Below, piece after piece: positions 1-8,751 of a DNA stretch of 64,000 nucleotides (positions are counted from its first letter, which is position 1; each line of letters begins with the position of its first letter). The stretch lies in assembly GCF_018863395.1 (NCBI RefSeq), contig NZ_JAHKRR010000004.1, positions 62,001 to 126,000 of the forward strand, in the 5' to 3' direction. Origin of the DNA: Sinomicrobium weinanense (GTDB lineage: Bacteria; Bacteroidota; Bacteroidia; Flavobacteriales; Flavobacteriaceae). The notes below the pieces were generated by a model. The model saw only the letters and a list, made by a program, of their open reading frames with translations, ran no database searches and was not told the DNA's origin. Position numbers and translations under genes: made by a program.

Positions 1-141
1 ATTGTAAATGCCGAGATCACGGTAAGGGAAGGGCATAAGCTGGCCCATGACCTCAAAGACGCCATTAGGGAAGCAATGCCCGATACCGAGCATATACTTA
101 TCCATGTAGAACCTTATGAAGAGAACCTTAATTCAGTATAA
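1..141 (+). CDS. Cation diffusion facilitator transporter, C-terminal fragment
   Basis: The open frame enters from the left edge and ends with TAA at 139-141, giving 46 residues. The sequence (INAEITVREGHKLAHDLKD-like opening, then DTEHILIHVEPYEE) matches the cytoplasmic C-terminal metal-binding domain of CDF efflux proteins. In that family the domain folds like a ferredoxin or metallochaperone and dimerises, and the protein exports Zn2+, Fe2+ or similar divalent cations by proton antiport. The conserved 'HILIHVEP' strand near the end is the main evidence. The membrane part lies outside the window, so metal specificity cannot be judged. The gene is convergent with batE. Confidence 0.75.
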   Translation: MVNAEITVREGHKLAHDLKDAIREAMPDTEHILIHVEPYEENLNSV

Positions 142-257
142 ATCCTTTAACAGAGTCCGGGATCGTCAGTTCAGGCGTATCGGGAACAGTTTTTTTCGAT
201 TATCTCCGTACCGTAACTCAGTTACTACCTCCTGGCAAAAACCAGCCCTCCGCCATG

Positions 258-1031
258 TTAAAGCGCTTTCATATCGCCTTGCCGTAACCAGCCTGTTTTT
301 CCGTCGGCGAGTTTTATGTGTTTCCAGTCGTCCAATGTTTCCAAGACCTGTACTTTGGTGCCGCTATGGAGCAGGAAAGCCTCTTCACTCCTGGAGTTTG
401 GTTCCGATTTTACCCGGGCTTCTTCTGCAAAAATGATGGCAAAATTCGTGTTCACACTTTCCTGATACCTGTCATAGGCCACGTAAACACAAAACAAAAG
501 GCAGATTACTGAAAGGATACTGCTTGCGAAAAAGATCCGTTTTTTGACGGACGAACTGAGGTAATAGTAGAAGAGGAACAACAGGGCCGACAGGAAGGCA
601 AAGAAGACAGCGATCCCGGCCCAGGTGTTGTAATGAAAATTCCCGGCAAAATTTTCCCAGAACTTCGACATTCCCGTCTGTGGTACCTGTTCTATCGCAT
701 CTATGGTCATGTTCCGGGCGAAGGCCAGGTTATTCCTGATGTCCTTGTCATTGGGAGACAGTTGGAGGGCCTTTTCGTAATAATAGATACTTTCGGGAAT
801 ACGCTTCAGTTTGTAATAGGAATTTCCCAGGTTGTAATATACCGCAGAAGAATGCTCCCCCTGGTCCAGAATGGCCCGGTAGTTCTCAGCGGCTTCTTCA
901 TACTTTCCGTCGTTGTACAGGGAAGTTGCTTCCTCGAAGAGCTTTTCGGAAGAAACTTCCGTGTTGCCCTGTGAGAATCCGGAAAAACCCAGGAGAAATA
1001 TGAGGATGATATTGATAAAAAACTGTTTCAT
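258..1031 (-). CDS. batE: BatE: TPR and SH3-like membrane protein of the aerotolerance operon
   Basis: This is the last gene of the minus-strand Bat operon. The 257-residue product starts with a signal peptide (MKQFFINIILIFLLGFS), then has two to three TPR repeats at about residues 25-105. Two membrane segments follow at about 134-155 and 163-185, and a C-terminal SH3-like domain (strands around VQVLETLDDWKHIK, ending near GWLRQGD). I chose the ATG at 1031 because an in-frame ATG 24 bases upstream would put a charged tail before the signal peptide. TPR/SH3 BatE proteins are thought to scaffold Bat complexes at the inner membrane or periplasm. The biochemical role of the family is unresolved. 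Confidence 0.85.
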   Translation of the reverse strand: MKQFFINIILIFLLGFSGFSQGNTEVSSEKLFEEATSLYNDGKYEEAAENYRAILDQGEHSSAVYYNLGNSYYKLKRIPESIYYYEKALQLSPNDKDIRNNLAFARNMTIDAIEQVPQTGMSKFWENFAGNFHYNTWAGIAVFFAFLSALLFLFYYYLSSSVKKRIFFASSILSVICLLFCVYVAYDRYQESVNTNFAIIFAEEARVKSEPNSRSEEAFLLHSGTKVQVLETLDDWKHIKLADGKTGWLRQGDMKAL

Positions 1032-1048
1032 AATATATTCTCGTTTGG

Positions 1049-1066
1049 GACGCACGGCCGTGCGTC
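1049..1066. repeat. Short intergenic palindrome, GACGCACGG family
   Basis: A perfect 18-bp palindrome (GACGCACGG followed by CCGTGCGTC) lies between batE and batD. The same core occurs at 48640-48659 inside a longer palindrome, and a variant lies at 37170-37197. It is a REP-like element dispersed between genes. The next bases hold a second small hairpin (CAGGG, 7-nt loop, CCCTG). Confidence 0.7.
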
Positions 1067-1102
1067 TTTACAGGGCGTAAGACCCTGTTTAAAAGGCCTT
1101 GC

Positions 1103-2875
1103 CTAAATTTGTTTGTCTATCCTGGAGATCACGGAGACCGCTTTCTCATAATCCTGCTGCATGGCCACTTCCGATGCCGGGGTGTACCGGGCCAGTTCAC
1201 AACTTTGCAGCAGGCCTATAAACCCTTCCACATTCTGGCCGTCCACTTCTTTTTCTTCCAATATGGAAGTGATCTTTTCCTTGCTGAATTCCGAAGTCTC
1301 TATGTGGATTTTTGCTTTCAGGTAATTGTGCAGGGCCCTTTCGAGTGCAACGTAAAATTCTTCTTTTTTGCCCAGTGCCTTCCTGGCTTCGGACAAATAT
1401 TTCTTGGCCAGCCTGTTGGCCTTGCGTATCCTGTTGCCTTGTACGTCTGCCGACACCTCCTGTTTCTTTTTAATGGCAAACACCGCAAGGGGAATAAGCA
1501 GGAATGGGGCCAGGAGCAGTGTGTAGAACATACCGGACCCGAAAAAGTCCTCTTTTTCCATGGAGCGGAGGGAAGGAGAGAGTTTTATGAATTTGAACTG
1601 ACTTCCCGTTGCAACAACACTTTGTTTGGTATTCCCGGGAGCTGCCGTAGAGGAAGCGGTTGGTTGAGGGCCCTCGAGTACATCTATGACTGCCTGTTCG
1701 GAATGTATGGTTTTATACGATCCGGTTGACGGGTCGAAATACGAAAACGAGGTGCTGGGAATGGGGTATTGGCCTTTAAACTGCGGAACCACGGTGTAAT
1801 TGTCAGAGACCGAACCGGACATTCCGGACAGGGAAGTGGATATGTTCTCCTTGAACTCCGGGTTGTATACTTCCATGGAGCTGGGCAGGTCTATCTTGGG
1901 CAGGGAGAATAGTTTAAAATTACCTTTTCCCTGTACTTCTACTTTCAACTGAAGGGATTCGGAAGCCTTTAAGTCCTTCTTGGAAGAGGTTACCTTAAAG
2001 TTGAATTTGCCCACGGCACCGGTAAAATCCGCAGGTTTTCCCTTTTGCGGAAGAGATTTGACGTTAATCGTACGGTTCCCGGCAGAAACGGTCTTATGTG
2101 TCTGTGTATAGAGGCGGCTCCCGAAAAAGTCCCTGCGATTGGTGGGGACATCTACCGTGACATCGAGAGAAAGTGGTTCCAGGGTGAGTTTTCCTTCTTT
2201 TTGAGGATACAATACCACCTGTTTGAGAATGACATAACGGTAGGGTTTACCCTTGTACGTACCGTTCTTGACTTCGAGCCGTTTAATCTCAATATCCTGA
2301 TTCCAGAAATTGTTGTATGTCGGGTTGTCCAGGGGACGGAAGTCAGACACATTGGTGTCCGGGCTTACATAGAGTTTGTAAACCACGGTTATGGCTTCGT
2401 TGAGGTAAGGGCTGGAGTTGGATACCTCTGCAACCAGGTGCAGGTCGGCTTCGTAGCTTCCCTGTTCTGCATTATTATCGCTATTGGCTACGGCGGCAGT
2501 GACCTCCACAGTTACGGGAAGGGTTTTATAGATATTGCCGTCTATTTCGATAGTGGCCTGTTTTATGGAGAATTTTCCCCGGCCCACGGGTGCCAGTACA
2601 TAAGAATATGTTTTGGAAAAACTGCGTTTACCGTTGATCCAGGAATGGCTTACAGACTGGTTGGGTCCCATGACCACCGTAAAACCATTAAAATCGGGAG
2701 GCGTAAAATTGTCCCCGTCCTTGTTCATGGTAAAATCAATACGCAACCGCTCGTTTACCCCCAGCTTTTCCTTGCTTACCTTGGCTTCGAACTGAACGCC
2801 TTTCTCCTGGGAAAAACAGAGGGAAGAGAACAACAGCAGTACAGATAATATGAATATGTTTTTTTGAATTCCCAT
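1103..2875 (-). CDS. batD: BatD: aerotolerance protein, periplasmic
   Basis: The 590-residue product matches the BatD family (oxygen tolerance). A signal peptide (residues 1-22) is followed by a long periplasmic region of repeated beta-sandwich modules. In these the protein describes itself by 'VSKEKLGVNERLRIDFTM' near the start and 'SSPYLNEAITVVYKLYV' at about 150. A single membrane segment at about 455-475 (LLLAPFLLIPLAVFAI) precedes a cytoplasmic helical tail of about 115 residues. In Bacteroidota, batD sits with VWA proteins and is linked to oxidative-stress tolerance and envelope integrity. It lies 50 bp downstream of batC, in the same transcriptional direction, and is followed by batE. 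Confidence 0.88.
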   Translation of the reverse strand: MGIQKNIFILSVLLLFSSLCFSQEKGVQFEAKVSKEKLGVNERLRIDFTMNKDGDNFTPPDFNGFTVVMGPNQSVSHSWINGKRSFSKTYSYVLAPVGRGKFSIKQATIEIDGNIYKTLPVTVEVTAAVANSDNNAEQGSYEADLHLVAEVSNSSPYLNEAITVVYKLYVSPDTNVSDFRPLDNPTYNNFWNQDIEIKRLEVKNGTYKGKPYRYVILKQVVLYPQKEGKLTLEPLSLDVTVDVPTNRRDFFGSRLYTQTHKTVSAGNRTINVKSLPQKGKPADFTGAVGKFNFKVTSSKKDLKASESLQLKVEVQGKGNFKLFSLPKIDLPSSMEVYNPEFKENISTSLSGMSGSVSDNYTVVPQFKGQYPIPSTSFSYFDPSTGSYKTIHSEQAVIDVLEGPQPTASSTAAPGNTKQSVVATGSQFKFIKLSPSLRSMEKEDFFGSGMFYTLLLAPFLLIPLAVFAIKKKQEVSADVQGNRIRKANRLAKKYLSEARKALGKKEEFYVALERALHNYLKAKIHIETSEFSKEKITSILEEKEVDGQNVEGFIGLLQSCELARYTPASEVAMQQDYEKAVSVISRIDKQI

Positions 2876-2924
2876 AGTTTTTTAAATCACTTTGAATAGC
2901 GTACGGCAATGTCCGCAAACCGGT

Positions 2925-3824
2925 CTACCAGTCTTTTTCGGAAGAGACCTTGACCCCTTTGGCCTTTTTGGCATTGACCTTGTCCTGTACCCGTTTTTCT
3001 TCCTTGCTCATGGCATCGAGCAAAGCCTGTATCTGTTGAGGAGATAGCTGGCGCTGCCCGGCACGGGGTTGTCCTTCGCCTTCTTCGGGTTGTCCTTCCT
3101 GGTTCTGGTCTTCCTCATTTTGACCCTTTTCATCATCTCCCTGGTCCTTATTGTTTTCGGGCTGTTGATCGCCTTTGTCTCCCTGGTCTTTCTGGTCCTG
3201 GTCTTTTTCTTTTTTGTCTTTCCCGCCCTGATCCTGGTTTTGCTGATCCTGGTCCTGTTTGTCCTGATCCTTGTCCTTGTTCTTGTCTTTGTTGTCCTTA
3301 TCGTTCTTGTTGTCTTCGGGAGGGTTTTTCTCCAGCATTTCCTTGGCAAGTGCCAGGTTATACCGGGTTTCTTCGTCCGTAGGGCCGTTTCGCAGGGCTT
3401 CTTTATAGGCTTCTACCGCCTTCTGGTATTCCTTGTTTTTCATAAACACATTGCCGAGGTTGTGATAAGCCCTATGTTTTTCTTCCTTGCTCCGGCCTGT
3501 TTCCCCGGCCTGTTTATACCGGGTAAAGGCCTCTCCGAGCTCTTCTCTACGGTAGTAGGCATTTCCCAGGTTGTACTTCGCAGTGGCGTTTTCGGCATCT
3601 TTTGCGATGGATTTCCTGTAATTGACCTCAGCATCTTCAAAATTGTCCCTGGCCAGTTCTTCATTGGCTTCATACAGGAATTTTTCGGATACCTGTGCTG
3701 CCTTTTCGGCTTCCTGGTCCTTTTCTTTTTCCTGACCGTAGGAAAGGAAGACAGACAGGAGCAGCGCCACAGGTATCCAGTTTCCCGGGTTTAAAGCTCT
3801 CTTATATTTTATAAAAATGGTCAT
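2925..3824 (-). CDS. batC: BatC: TPR protein with a very charged linker
   Basis: The 299-residue product has an N-terminal hydrophobic segment (residues 16-30), then TPR repeats at about 50-165. A linker of about 90 residues follows, made almost only of Asp, Lys, Gln, Asn, Glu and Gly (for example KDQDKQDQDQQNQDQGG). The end is a short helical tail (LSPQQIQALLDAMSKEEKRV). The TPR plus low-complexity plan is typical of BatC in Bacteroidota. The linker probably acts as a flexible or calcium-sensitive spacer, but that is inference. The gene lies between batB and batD in the operon. Confidence 0.85.
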   Translation of the reverse strand: MTIFIKYKRALNPGNWIPVALLLSVFLSYGQEKEKDQEAEKAAQVSEKFLYEANEELARDNFEDAEVNYRKSIAKDAENATAKYNLGNAYYRREELGEAFTRYKQAGETGRSKEEKHRAYHNLGNVFMKNKEYQKAVEAYKEALRNGPTDEETRYNLALAKEMLEKNPPEDNKNDKDNKDKNKDKDQDKQDQDQQNQDQGGKDKKEKDQDQKDQGDKGDQQPENNKDQGDDEKGQNEEDQNQEGQPEEGEGQPRAGQRQLSPQQIQALLDAMSKEEKRVQDKVNAKKAKGVKVSSEKDW

Positions 3825-3862
3825 CTTTCTGTACTTTCGTGGATTGACAGGTTCTCGGGGCG

Positions 3863-4906
3863 TTATTTTTCGTTCTTTTCATTAAACAGGTTCAGTTTCC
3901 GCACCCAGCTGGTCTTTCTCTCGAGAAAGAGGAGGTCTAAAATTAGAAATAAAATAGCTGCCCCCAAAAACCATTGGAACTGACTTTTATAGTCGGCAAA
4001 TTGTTTGGTCTCAAATTCTTTTTTATCCAGTTGCCCCAGGAAGTCCTTCATAAAAGAAATAACTTCCGATGTGCTTGACCCGTTGATATAGGCACCGTTG
4101 CTTTCTTCGGCAATGTCTTTCAGGGTGGTTTCATCCAGTTTGGTTATCACTGTTTCGCCCTGCCGGTCTTTTTTATAGGTTTCGGTGATGCCGTTCCGCT
4201 TGATGGGAATAGGGCCTCCTTTGGCTGTCCCTACACCTATGGTAACTATGCGGATACCTTTTTCTATGGCCTCTTCTATGGGTTGGTTTATACTCTTTTG
4301 GTGATCTTCGCCGTCAGAAACGATAACGAGGATCTTATTGGTCTGTTCTTCGTCGTTAAAATAGTCCTTGGCCATGTCTATGGCATCTCCGATAGCTGTG
4401 CCCTGGGAAGATAACATATCGGTATTCATGCCCTGGAGGAACATTTTTGCAGCGGCATAGTCGGTGGTGATAGGCAGCTGGGGAAAGGCCTCGCCGGCAT
4501 AGGCAATAATACCTATACGGTCGCCTGCCAGCTGGTTGATGGTCTCCGAAATGAGCCGCTTGGCCTTTTCGAGCCGGTTGGGTGTGATGTCTTCGGCCAG
4601 CATACTTTTAGACACATCTACGGCAAACACAATGTCCACTCCTTCTCTTTTTACCGTTTCGAGTTTTGTACCCAGTTTCGGGTTTACCAGCGCAAAGGAC
4701 AGGCAGGTAAATGCCAGCAACAAGGTGATGAGTTTCAACAGGGGCTTGAACGTAGAAGCCTCGGGGCTGAGCCTTTTCATCAGGGGGGCGTCTGCAAATT
4801 TTTTCTGTGTCCTTTTTTTCCACAGTTGCAGAAAGGTAAAAAGCAGTATCACCACCGGGATAATGGCGAGCAGATAAAAATATATTTTTTCTTCCAGTAC
4901 GTACAT
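3863..4906 (-). CDS. batB: BatB: VWA domain membrane protein
   Basis: The 347-residue protein has two N-terminal membrane segments (about 8-27 and 56-74). A von Willebrand factor A domain follows at about 88-290, and a C-terminal membrane helix at about 312-332. The metal-binding MIDAS motif DxSxS is intact (DVSKS, residues 97-101), with the second MIDAS threonine region near 'SQGTAIGDA' and the Asp in 'VIVSDGED'. BatA and BatB are paralogous VWA partners, and proteins of this type work with MoxR ATPases. A 138-bp AT-rich gap separates it from batA. Confidence 0.88.
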   Translation of the reverse strand: MYVLEEKIYFYLLAIIPVVILLFTFLQLWKKRTQKKFADAPLMKRLSPEASTFKPLLKLITLLLAFTCLSFALVNPKLGTKLETVKREGVDIVFAVDVSKSMLAEDITPNRLEKAKRLISETINQLAGDRIGIIAYAGEAFPQLPITTDYAAAKMFLQGMNTDMLSSQGTAIGDAIDMAKDYFNDEEQTNKILVIVSDGEDHQKSINQPIEEAIEKGIRIVTIGVGTAKGGPIPIKRNGITETYKKDRQGETVITKLDETTLKDIAEESNGAYINGSSTSEVISFMKDFLGQLDKKEFETKQFADYKSQFQWFLGAAILFLILDLLFLERKTSWVRKLNLFNEKNEK

Positions 4907-5044
4907 CTGGTTTGTTTATAGTTTGTTGTTCCCCTGTTTACAGTTTACGGAATAATTCTGGGTTTGGATGACAAGCCTGTTCAGATTAATTATTTTTTAA
5001 CTTTTTAATACTTTATCCTATTAGCATTATCTCATGACCAAATT

Positions 5045-6046
5045 CTATACAAAACTTCGAAAAACGGTATACCGCAACAGCAATTCCAGCAACAGGAGGG
5101 CACCTGCAAGCAGGGCCAGCGGCCGGAATTTCTCTTCGTAATTGTAATATTTGAATTCTTCTATTTCAGTGGTTTCCATTTGGTTGATCTCGTCATAGAT
5201 CTCTTCGAGTTTCTCGTTGTTCGTGGCCCTGAAATACTTCCCTCCGGTTTCCTTGGCGATGTCCTTGAGTAGTTTTTCGTCGATCTCCACTTTTTGCATG
5301 CCATACCGGAACGATCCGTCGGGGTTATAGGCTACGGGTGTCATGGCCATACCGTTGGTGCCCAGGCCTATGGTGTAGGTCTTTATGTTGTATTCCTTGG
5401 CCAGTTCCGTAGCCGTAAGGGGTTCGATAACCCCGGTATTGTTCACCCCGTCGGTGAGGAGAATGATAACCTTGCTCTCGGCTTTACTGTCTTTAAGGCG
5501 GTTTACAGCGGTAGCCAGTCCCATACCAATGGCCGTACCGTCTTTGAGCATTTCAAAATCCATCTCGTCGAGGGTGCTCAATACCAGCGCTTTGTCGCTG
5601 GTAACGGGGATGGGGGTATAACTTTCGCCGGCATAGGCCACAAGGCCTATCCTGTCATTGGGCCTGTTCTTTATAAATTCTGCCACCACTTCCTTAAGGG
5701 CAATAAGGCGGTTGGGCTTCAGGTCCCTGGCCAGCATACTGGAGGAAAAATCGAGCGCCATAACGATGTCTATCCCTCTCGTAGTCTTGGTACGGGAAGA
5801 AATATCCAGGGTTTGAGGCCTGGCCATCGCTGTGATCAGTGCTGCCAGTGCCAGCATCCGCAGGAAAAAAAGTCCCGGTTTTAATTTGGGCAGGATGGAA
5901 GCACCCGCTTTGAACCCCTTTACGGAGGAGATCCTCAGGGAGGCCATTTCCTTTTTCCGGTTGAACAGATACCATACGAGTGCCAGAGGAAGCAACAATA
6001 GCAACCAGAAGAATTGTGGATTGGCAAATTGAATATTCTCCAGCAT
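5045..6046 (-). CDS. batA: BatA: VWA domain membrane protein
   Basis: The 333-residue protein has an N-terminal aerotolerance-type region with membrane segments at about 11-27 and 60-76. A VWA domain follows at about 91-280 and a C-terminal membrane helix at about 308-325. The MIDAS motif is DFSSS at residues 99-103, followed by 'KDGTAIGMG' and 'LLTDGVNN'. It lies next to batB and is its paralogue. The coding region starts one base before the end of the preceding gene (stop at 6048), so the two are probably translationally coupled. Confidence 0.88.
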   Translation of the reverse strand: MLENIQFANPQFFWLLLLLPLALVWYLFNRKKEMASLRISSVKGFKAGASILPKLKPGLFFLRMLALAALITAMARPQTLDISSRTKTTRGIDIVMALDFSSSMLARDLKPNRLIALKEVVAEFIKNRPNDRIGLVAYAGESYTPIPVTSDKALVLSTLDEMDFEMLKDGTAIGMGLATAVNRLKDSKAESKVIILLTDGVNNTGVIEPLTATELAKEYNIKTYTIGLGTNGMAMTPVAYNPDGSFRYGMQKVEIDEKLLKDIAKETGGKYFRATNNEKLEEIYDEINQMETTEIEEFKYYNYEEKFRPLALLAGALLLLELLLRYTVFRSFV

Positions 6047-6047
6047 T

Positions 6048-7712
6048 TTATTGGGTTTTAAAATCGATGGAATTTACGATCCTGTTCTCAATATCTTTAG
6101 CATACCGGTCGTCTTGTTTATGGACGATGATCACCTGTTGGAATGCTCCTTTTTCGGTGAAATTCAGCATGATGTACTCTCCTTTTATCGTTTCTCCATC
6201 GGGGGTGGTAATGTCCAGGTTTCCGTAAACCTTACTGCCTTTTTTCCCGGACGGAGTGGTGAACTCATCCTGTTTTACTATGATGTTTTTTGCCCCCTGC
6301 TGTTCCATCGTGGCTATGGCGCCCTGTACGGCATCCTCGACACGGAATTCCACACCTTCCCGAAGGGTGGTTACGCTGGCCGAAACATGGAAATTTCCGG
6401 TAAAGTTTCCATAAACAAAGGTCTGATTAGTGCTTATGACCTTTTTCATGGCATTCGAAAGTTTCACTTCGGCTCTCCGGAGTACTTTGGGGGTTTCCAG
6501 GGTAATGATCGGGTAGCCGTATTCACTGGTGATCCACTCGCCGTGGAGAAGTTCCCTGGTGGGATGTCCGAAAACAGTGTCTTTAACCTGGTAGAACCCG
6601 TAATAGGCTACGGCTCCCCCGGTAGTGATCAGTAGCAGGCATGCCGCAGTTATGCCGATGAGGACCCGTTTTTTCTTACGGCGCTTGCGTTCCAGTTTGG
6701 CCTGGTATTCTTCTTGTTGGAGCAACTCTTCTTCCGTAGGCTCGGGAATGGCTTCCCGGGTCTTTACCACTACATTTTCGATGACCTTACGGTCTTCCTC
6801 GGCCGCACGGGTTTCGGGCCTTGAGCGCGCAAATTTTACCAGGTCGGCTTTCTTCAGCACGTTTTTGAAGTTGTCTATCGTAGGTTTTTCCAGGTTGAGC
6901 TTGCCGCTCTGCTGCAACAGCTCCAGTCGGGCCACCAGTTCTTCGGTGGTGCTTTCCATGGCAGAGATATGGATTTCTTCTTCCAGGTAGGCCCGGACGA
7001 TATTGGTGAGTTCTGAATAGTATTCTTTGTACTGGGATTGTATGAGGTATCTCGATTCCTCCAGTTTCTTAAGTCCCAGCAGAGCACGGTCAAAAGGAGG
7101 TAAGAGGGCTTCTTTTTCGGCGTCGCTGAGCGGTTTTTTACGAATAAAGAACCAATATACCAGGGCACCGGCCACGAGCAGGCCTATTAGTGCCCATAGC
7201 AGTATTTTTCCCCATCCGGAGTAGTTGTTGCTGACTTCTGCGAGCGGTTTTATGTCATACATCTTTTGCGATGTGGTATCTACCGGGATGTCACTGACGG
7301 TAACCTGAAGGGAATCGGTGTAGAATTCCTTGTTGTTGATGATAATCTTTTGCCGCGGAAGGGTATAGTGACCGGAGTCGAACTGGGTCAGGGCGTATTT
7401 CCGGGTGAGATTAAACCTGTCTTTGTTTCTGAAGGTATCAATGTCGGTGGCCTCCACCATTTCGAGCGGGGTAAAGGTCTGTCCTTCCGGAAAGACCACA
7501 AGGGCAGTGCTATCGGCCTCTATTTCGATCTGGTACCGGAGCTGTTCCCCGATCCTCATTTGAGTGGAATCTATCCGGGAAGAAACCCGGGGGGTGTTTT
7601 GGGCAATACCCCGGAAAGGGACAGATAGGAGCGCAGCAGCAAAAAGTATTTTTACCCCCACGGCAGTGAGGGAAAAATATTTGGTTCCTATGACGAAAAG
7701 GTCTTTAATCAT
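6048..7712 (-). CDS. BatD-like two-domain membrane protein of the Bat operon
   Basis: The 554-residue protein has a hydrophobic N-terminus (residues 15-38), then a BatD-like beta-sandwich region up to about 165. A membrane helix follows (WGKILLWALIGLLVAGALVY), then a cytoplasmic helical region of the DUF4381 kind (RALLGLKKLEESRYL, YSELTNIVRAYLEEE). After a basic stretch (KLERKRRKKKR) comes a second membrane helix and a C-terminal domain of about 170 residues. I do not recognise that last domain, which looks extracytoplasmic. The gene sits between the DUF58 gene and batA, the usual place for a 'hypothetical' in flavobacterial Bat operons. Its function is unknown beyond that association. Confidence 0.8.
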   Translation of the reverse strand: MIKDLFVIGTKYFSLTAVGVKILFAAALLSVPFRGIAQNTPRVSSRIDSTQMRIGEQLRYQIEIEADSTALVVFPEGQTFTPLEMVEATDIDTFRNKDRFNLTRKYALTQFDSGHYTLPRQKIIINNKEFYTDSLQVTVSDIPVDTTSQKMYDIKPLAEVSNNYSGWGKILLWALIGLLVAGALVYWFFIRKKPLSDAEKEALLPPFDRALLGLKKLEESRYLIQSQYKEYYSELTNIVRAYLEEEIHISAMESTTEELVARLELLQQSGKLNLEKPTIDNFKNVLKKADLVKFARSRPETRAAEEDRKVIENVVVKTREAIPEPTEEELLQQEEYQAKLERKRRKKKRVLIGITAACLLLITTGGAVAYYGFYQVKDTVFGHPTRELLHGEWITSEYGYPIITLETPKVLRRAEVKLSNAMKKVISTNQTFVYGNFTGNFHVSASVTTLREGVEFRVEDAVQGAIATMEQQGAKNIIVKQDEFTTPSGKKGSKVYGNLDITTPDGETIKGEYIMLNFTEKGAFQQVIIVHKQDDRYAKDIENRIVNSIDFKTQ

Positions 7713-7767
7713 GCATCATTCAAAATTATGGGCCTTGCTTTGCATTGGCCTTGTTCCCGCTTATCGG

Positions 7768-8634
7768 TTACGCTCTTCGCTTAAAATATCCCAGAAGTTT
7801 TTTTACATAACTTTCGTCTATCCTGTTGTTCAGCACTCCGGCGCCGTTCCTGGTAAAGGAGTTTTGAAAATAATCGACGCGTTCCCTGTGATAGGCTGCG
7901 TAGTTGTTGCGTACCTTCCTGGATCGGGTGTTCACAGTTACCAGTTCTCCGGTTTCTTCGTCCTCGGCCATAATAAGCCCGAGGTTAGGCAGGTTTTCTT
8001 CGTGCTTGTCATACACCCGGATGCCGGTAATGTCGTGCTTTTTACCTACGATCTTCAGGGTGTGGTCATAGTCTTCGTCCATAAAGTCGGAAAGGACAAA
8101 GACAATAGCCTTTTTTTTCATGACGTTGGACAGGAACTTCAGGGCTTCTGCAATATCCGTTTTTTTGCTTTCGGATTCAAACTCCAGCAATTCGCGGATA
8201 ATGCGGAGCACATGCGATTTTCCCTTTTTGGGCGGAATGTAGAGCTCTATCTTGTCTGAAAACAGGATAAGCCCTATTTTATCGTTATTCTGAAGGGCGG
8301 AGAAAGCCAGGGTGGCGGCTATTTCCGTGATGATCTCGTTTTTGAACTGGGCGGTAGTACCGAAAAACTGGCTGCCGCTGATGTCTGCAACGAGCATCAT
8401 GGTGAGTTCCCGCTCTTCTTCGAATACCTTTACAAAGGGTTCGTTATACCGTGCAGTGACATTCCAGTCAATATTTCTCACGTCATCGCCAAACTGGTAC
8501 TGGCGGACCTCGCTGAAAGTCATTCCCCTGCCTTTGAAGGTGGAATGGTATTCGCCCCCAAAGATGTGATCGGACAACCTGCGTGTCTTGATCTCTATTT
8601 TCCTGACTTTTTTAAGTAGTTCTTTGGTATCCAT
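7768..8634 (-). CDS. DUF58 domain protein (VWA-like), Bat operon
   Basis: The 288-residue protein matches DUF58, with the hallmark block 'EVRQYQFGDDVRNIDWNVTA' at about residues 43-62. A degenerate VWA fold follows (VADISGSQFFG, then FVLSDFMDEDYD). DUF58 proteins are encoded next to MoxR ATPases in a very wide range of bacteria and are presumed clients or adaptors of MoxR. The gene follows moxR after a 117-bp gap and precedes the BatD-like gene. Confidence 0.88.
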   Translation of the reverse strand: MDTKELLKKVRKIEIKTRRLSDHIFGGEYHSTFKGRGMTFSEVRQYQFGDDVRNIDWNVTARYNEPFVKVFEEERELTMMLVADISGSQFFGTTAQFKNEIITEIAATLAFSALQNNDKIGLILFSDKIELYIPPKKGKSHVLRIIRELLEFESESKKTDIAEALKFLSNVMKKKAIVFVLSDFMDEDYDHTLKIVGKKHDITGIRVYDKHEENLPNLGLIMAEDEETGELVTVNTRSRKVRNNYAAYHRERVDYFQNSFTRNGAGVLNNRIDESYVKKLLGYFKRRA

Positions 8635-8751
8635 ACTTACCCTTCCTGATCCCTCCGGGGAGGAGGGTTTTCTAGTGTCTAACGGCTTACTTGTTAGATA
8701 TGTTAAACTATTGCTCCATCTCTATTCCCTTTGAATGCTTTAACTCGCTTC

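Noticed and set aside
3069-3794. A 241-codon plus-strand frame, very rich in Val, Leu and Phe.
   Set aside because: It is the complement of the charged linker and TPR region of batC. The hydrophobic composition is a reflection of Asp/Lys/Gln codons.
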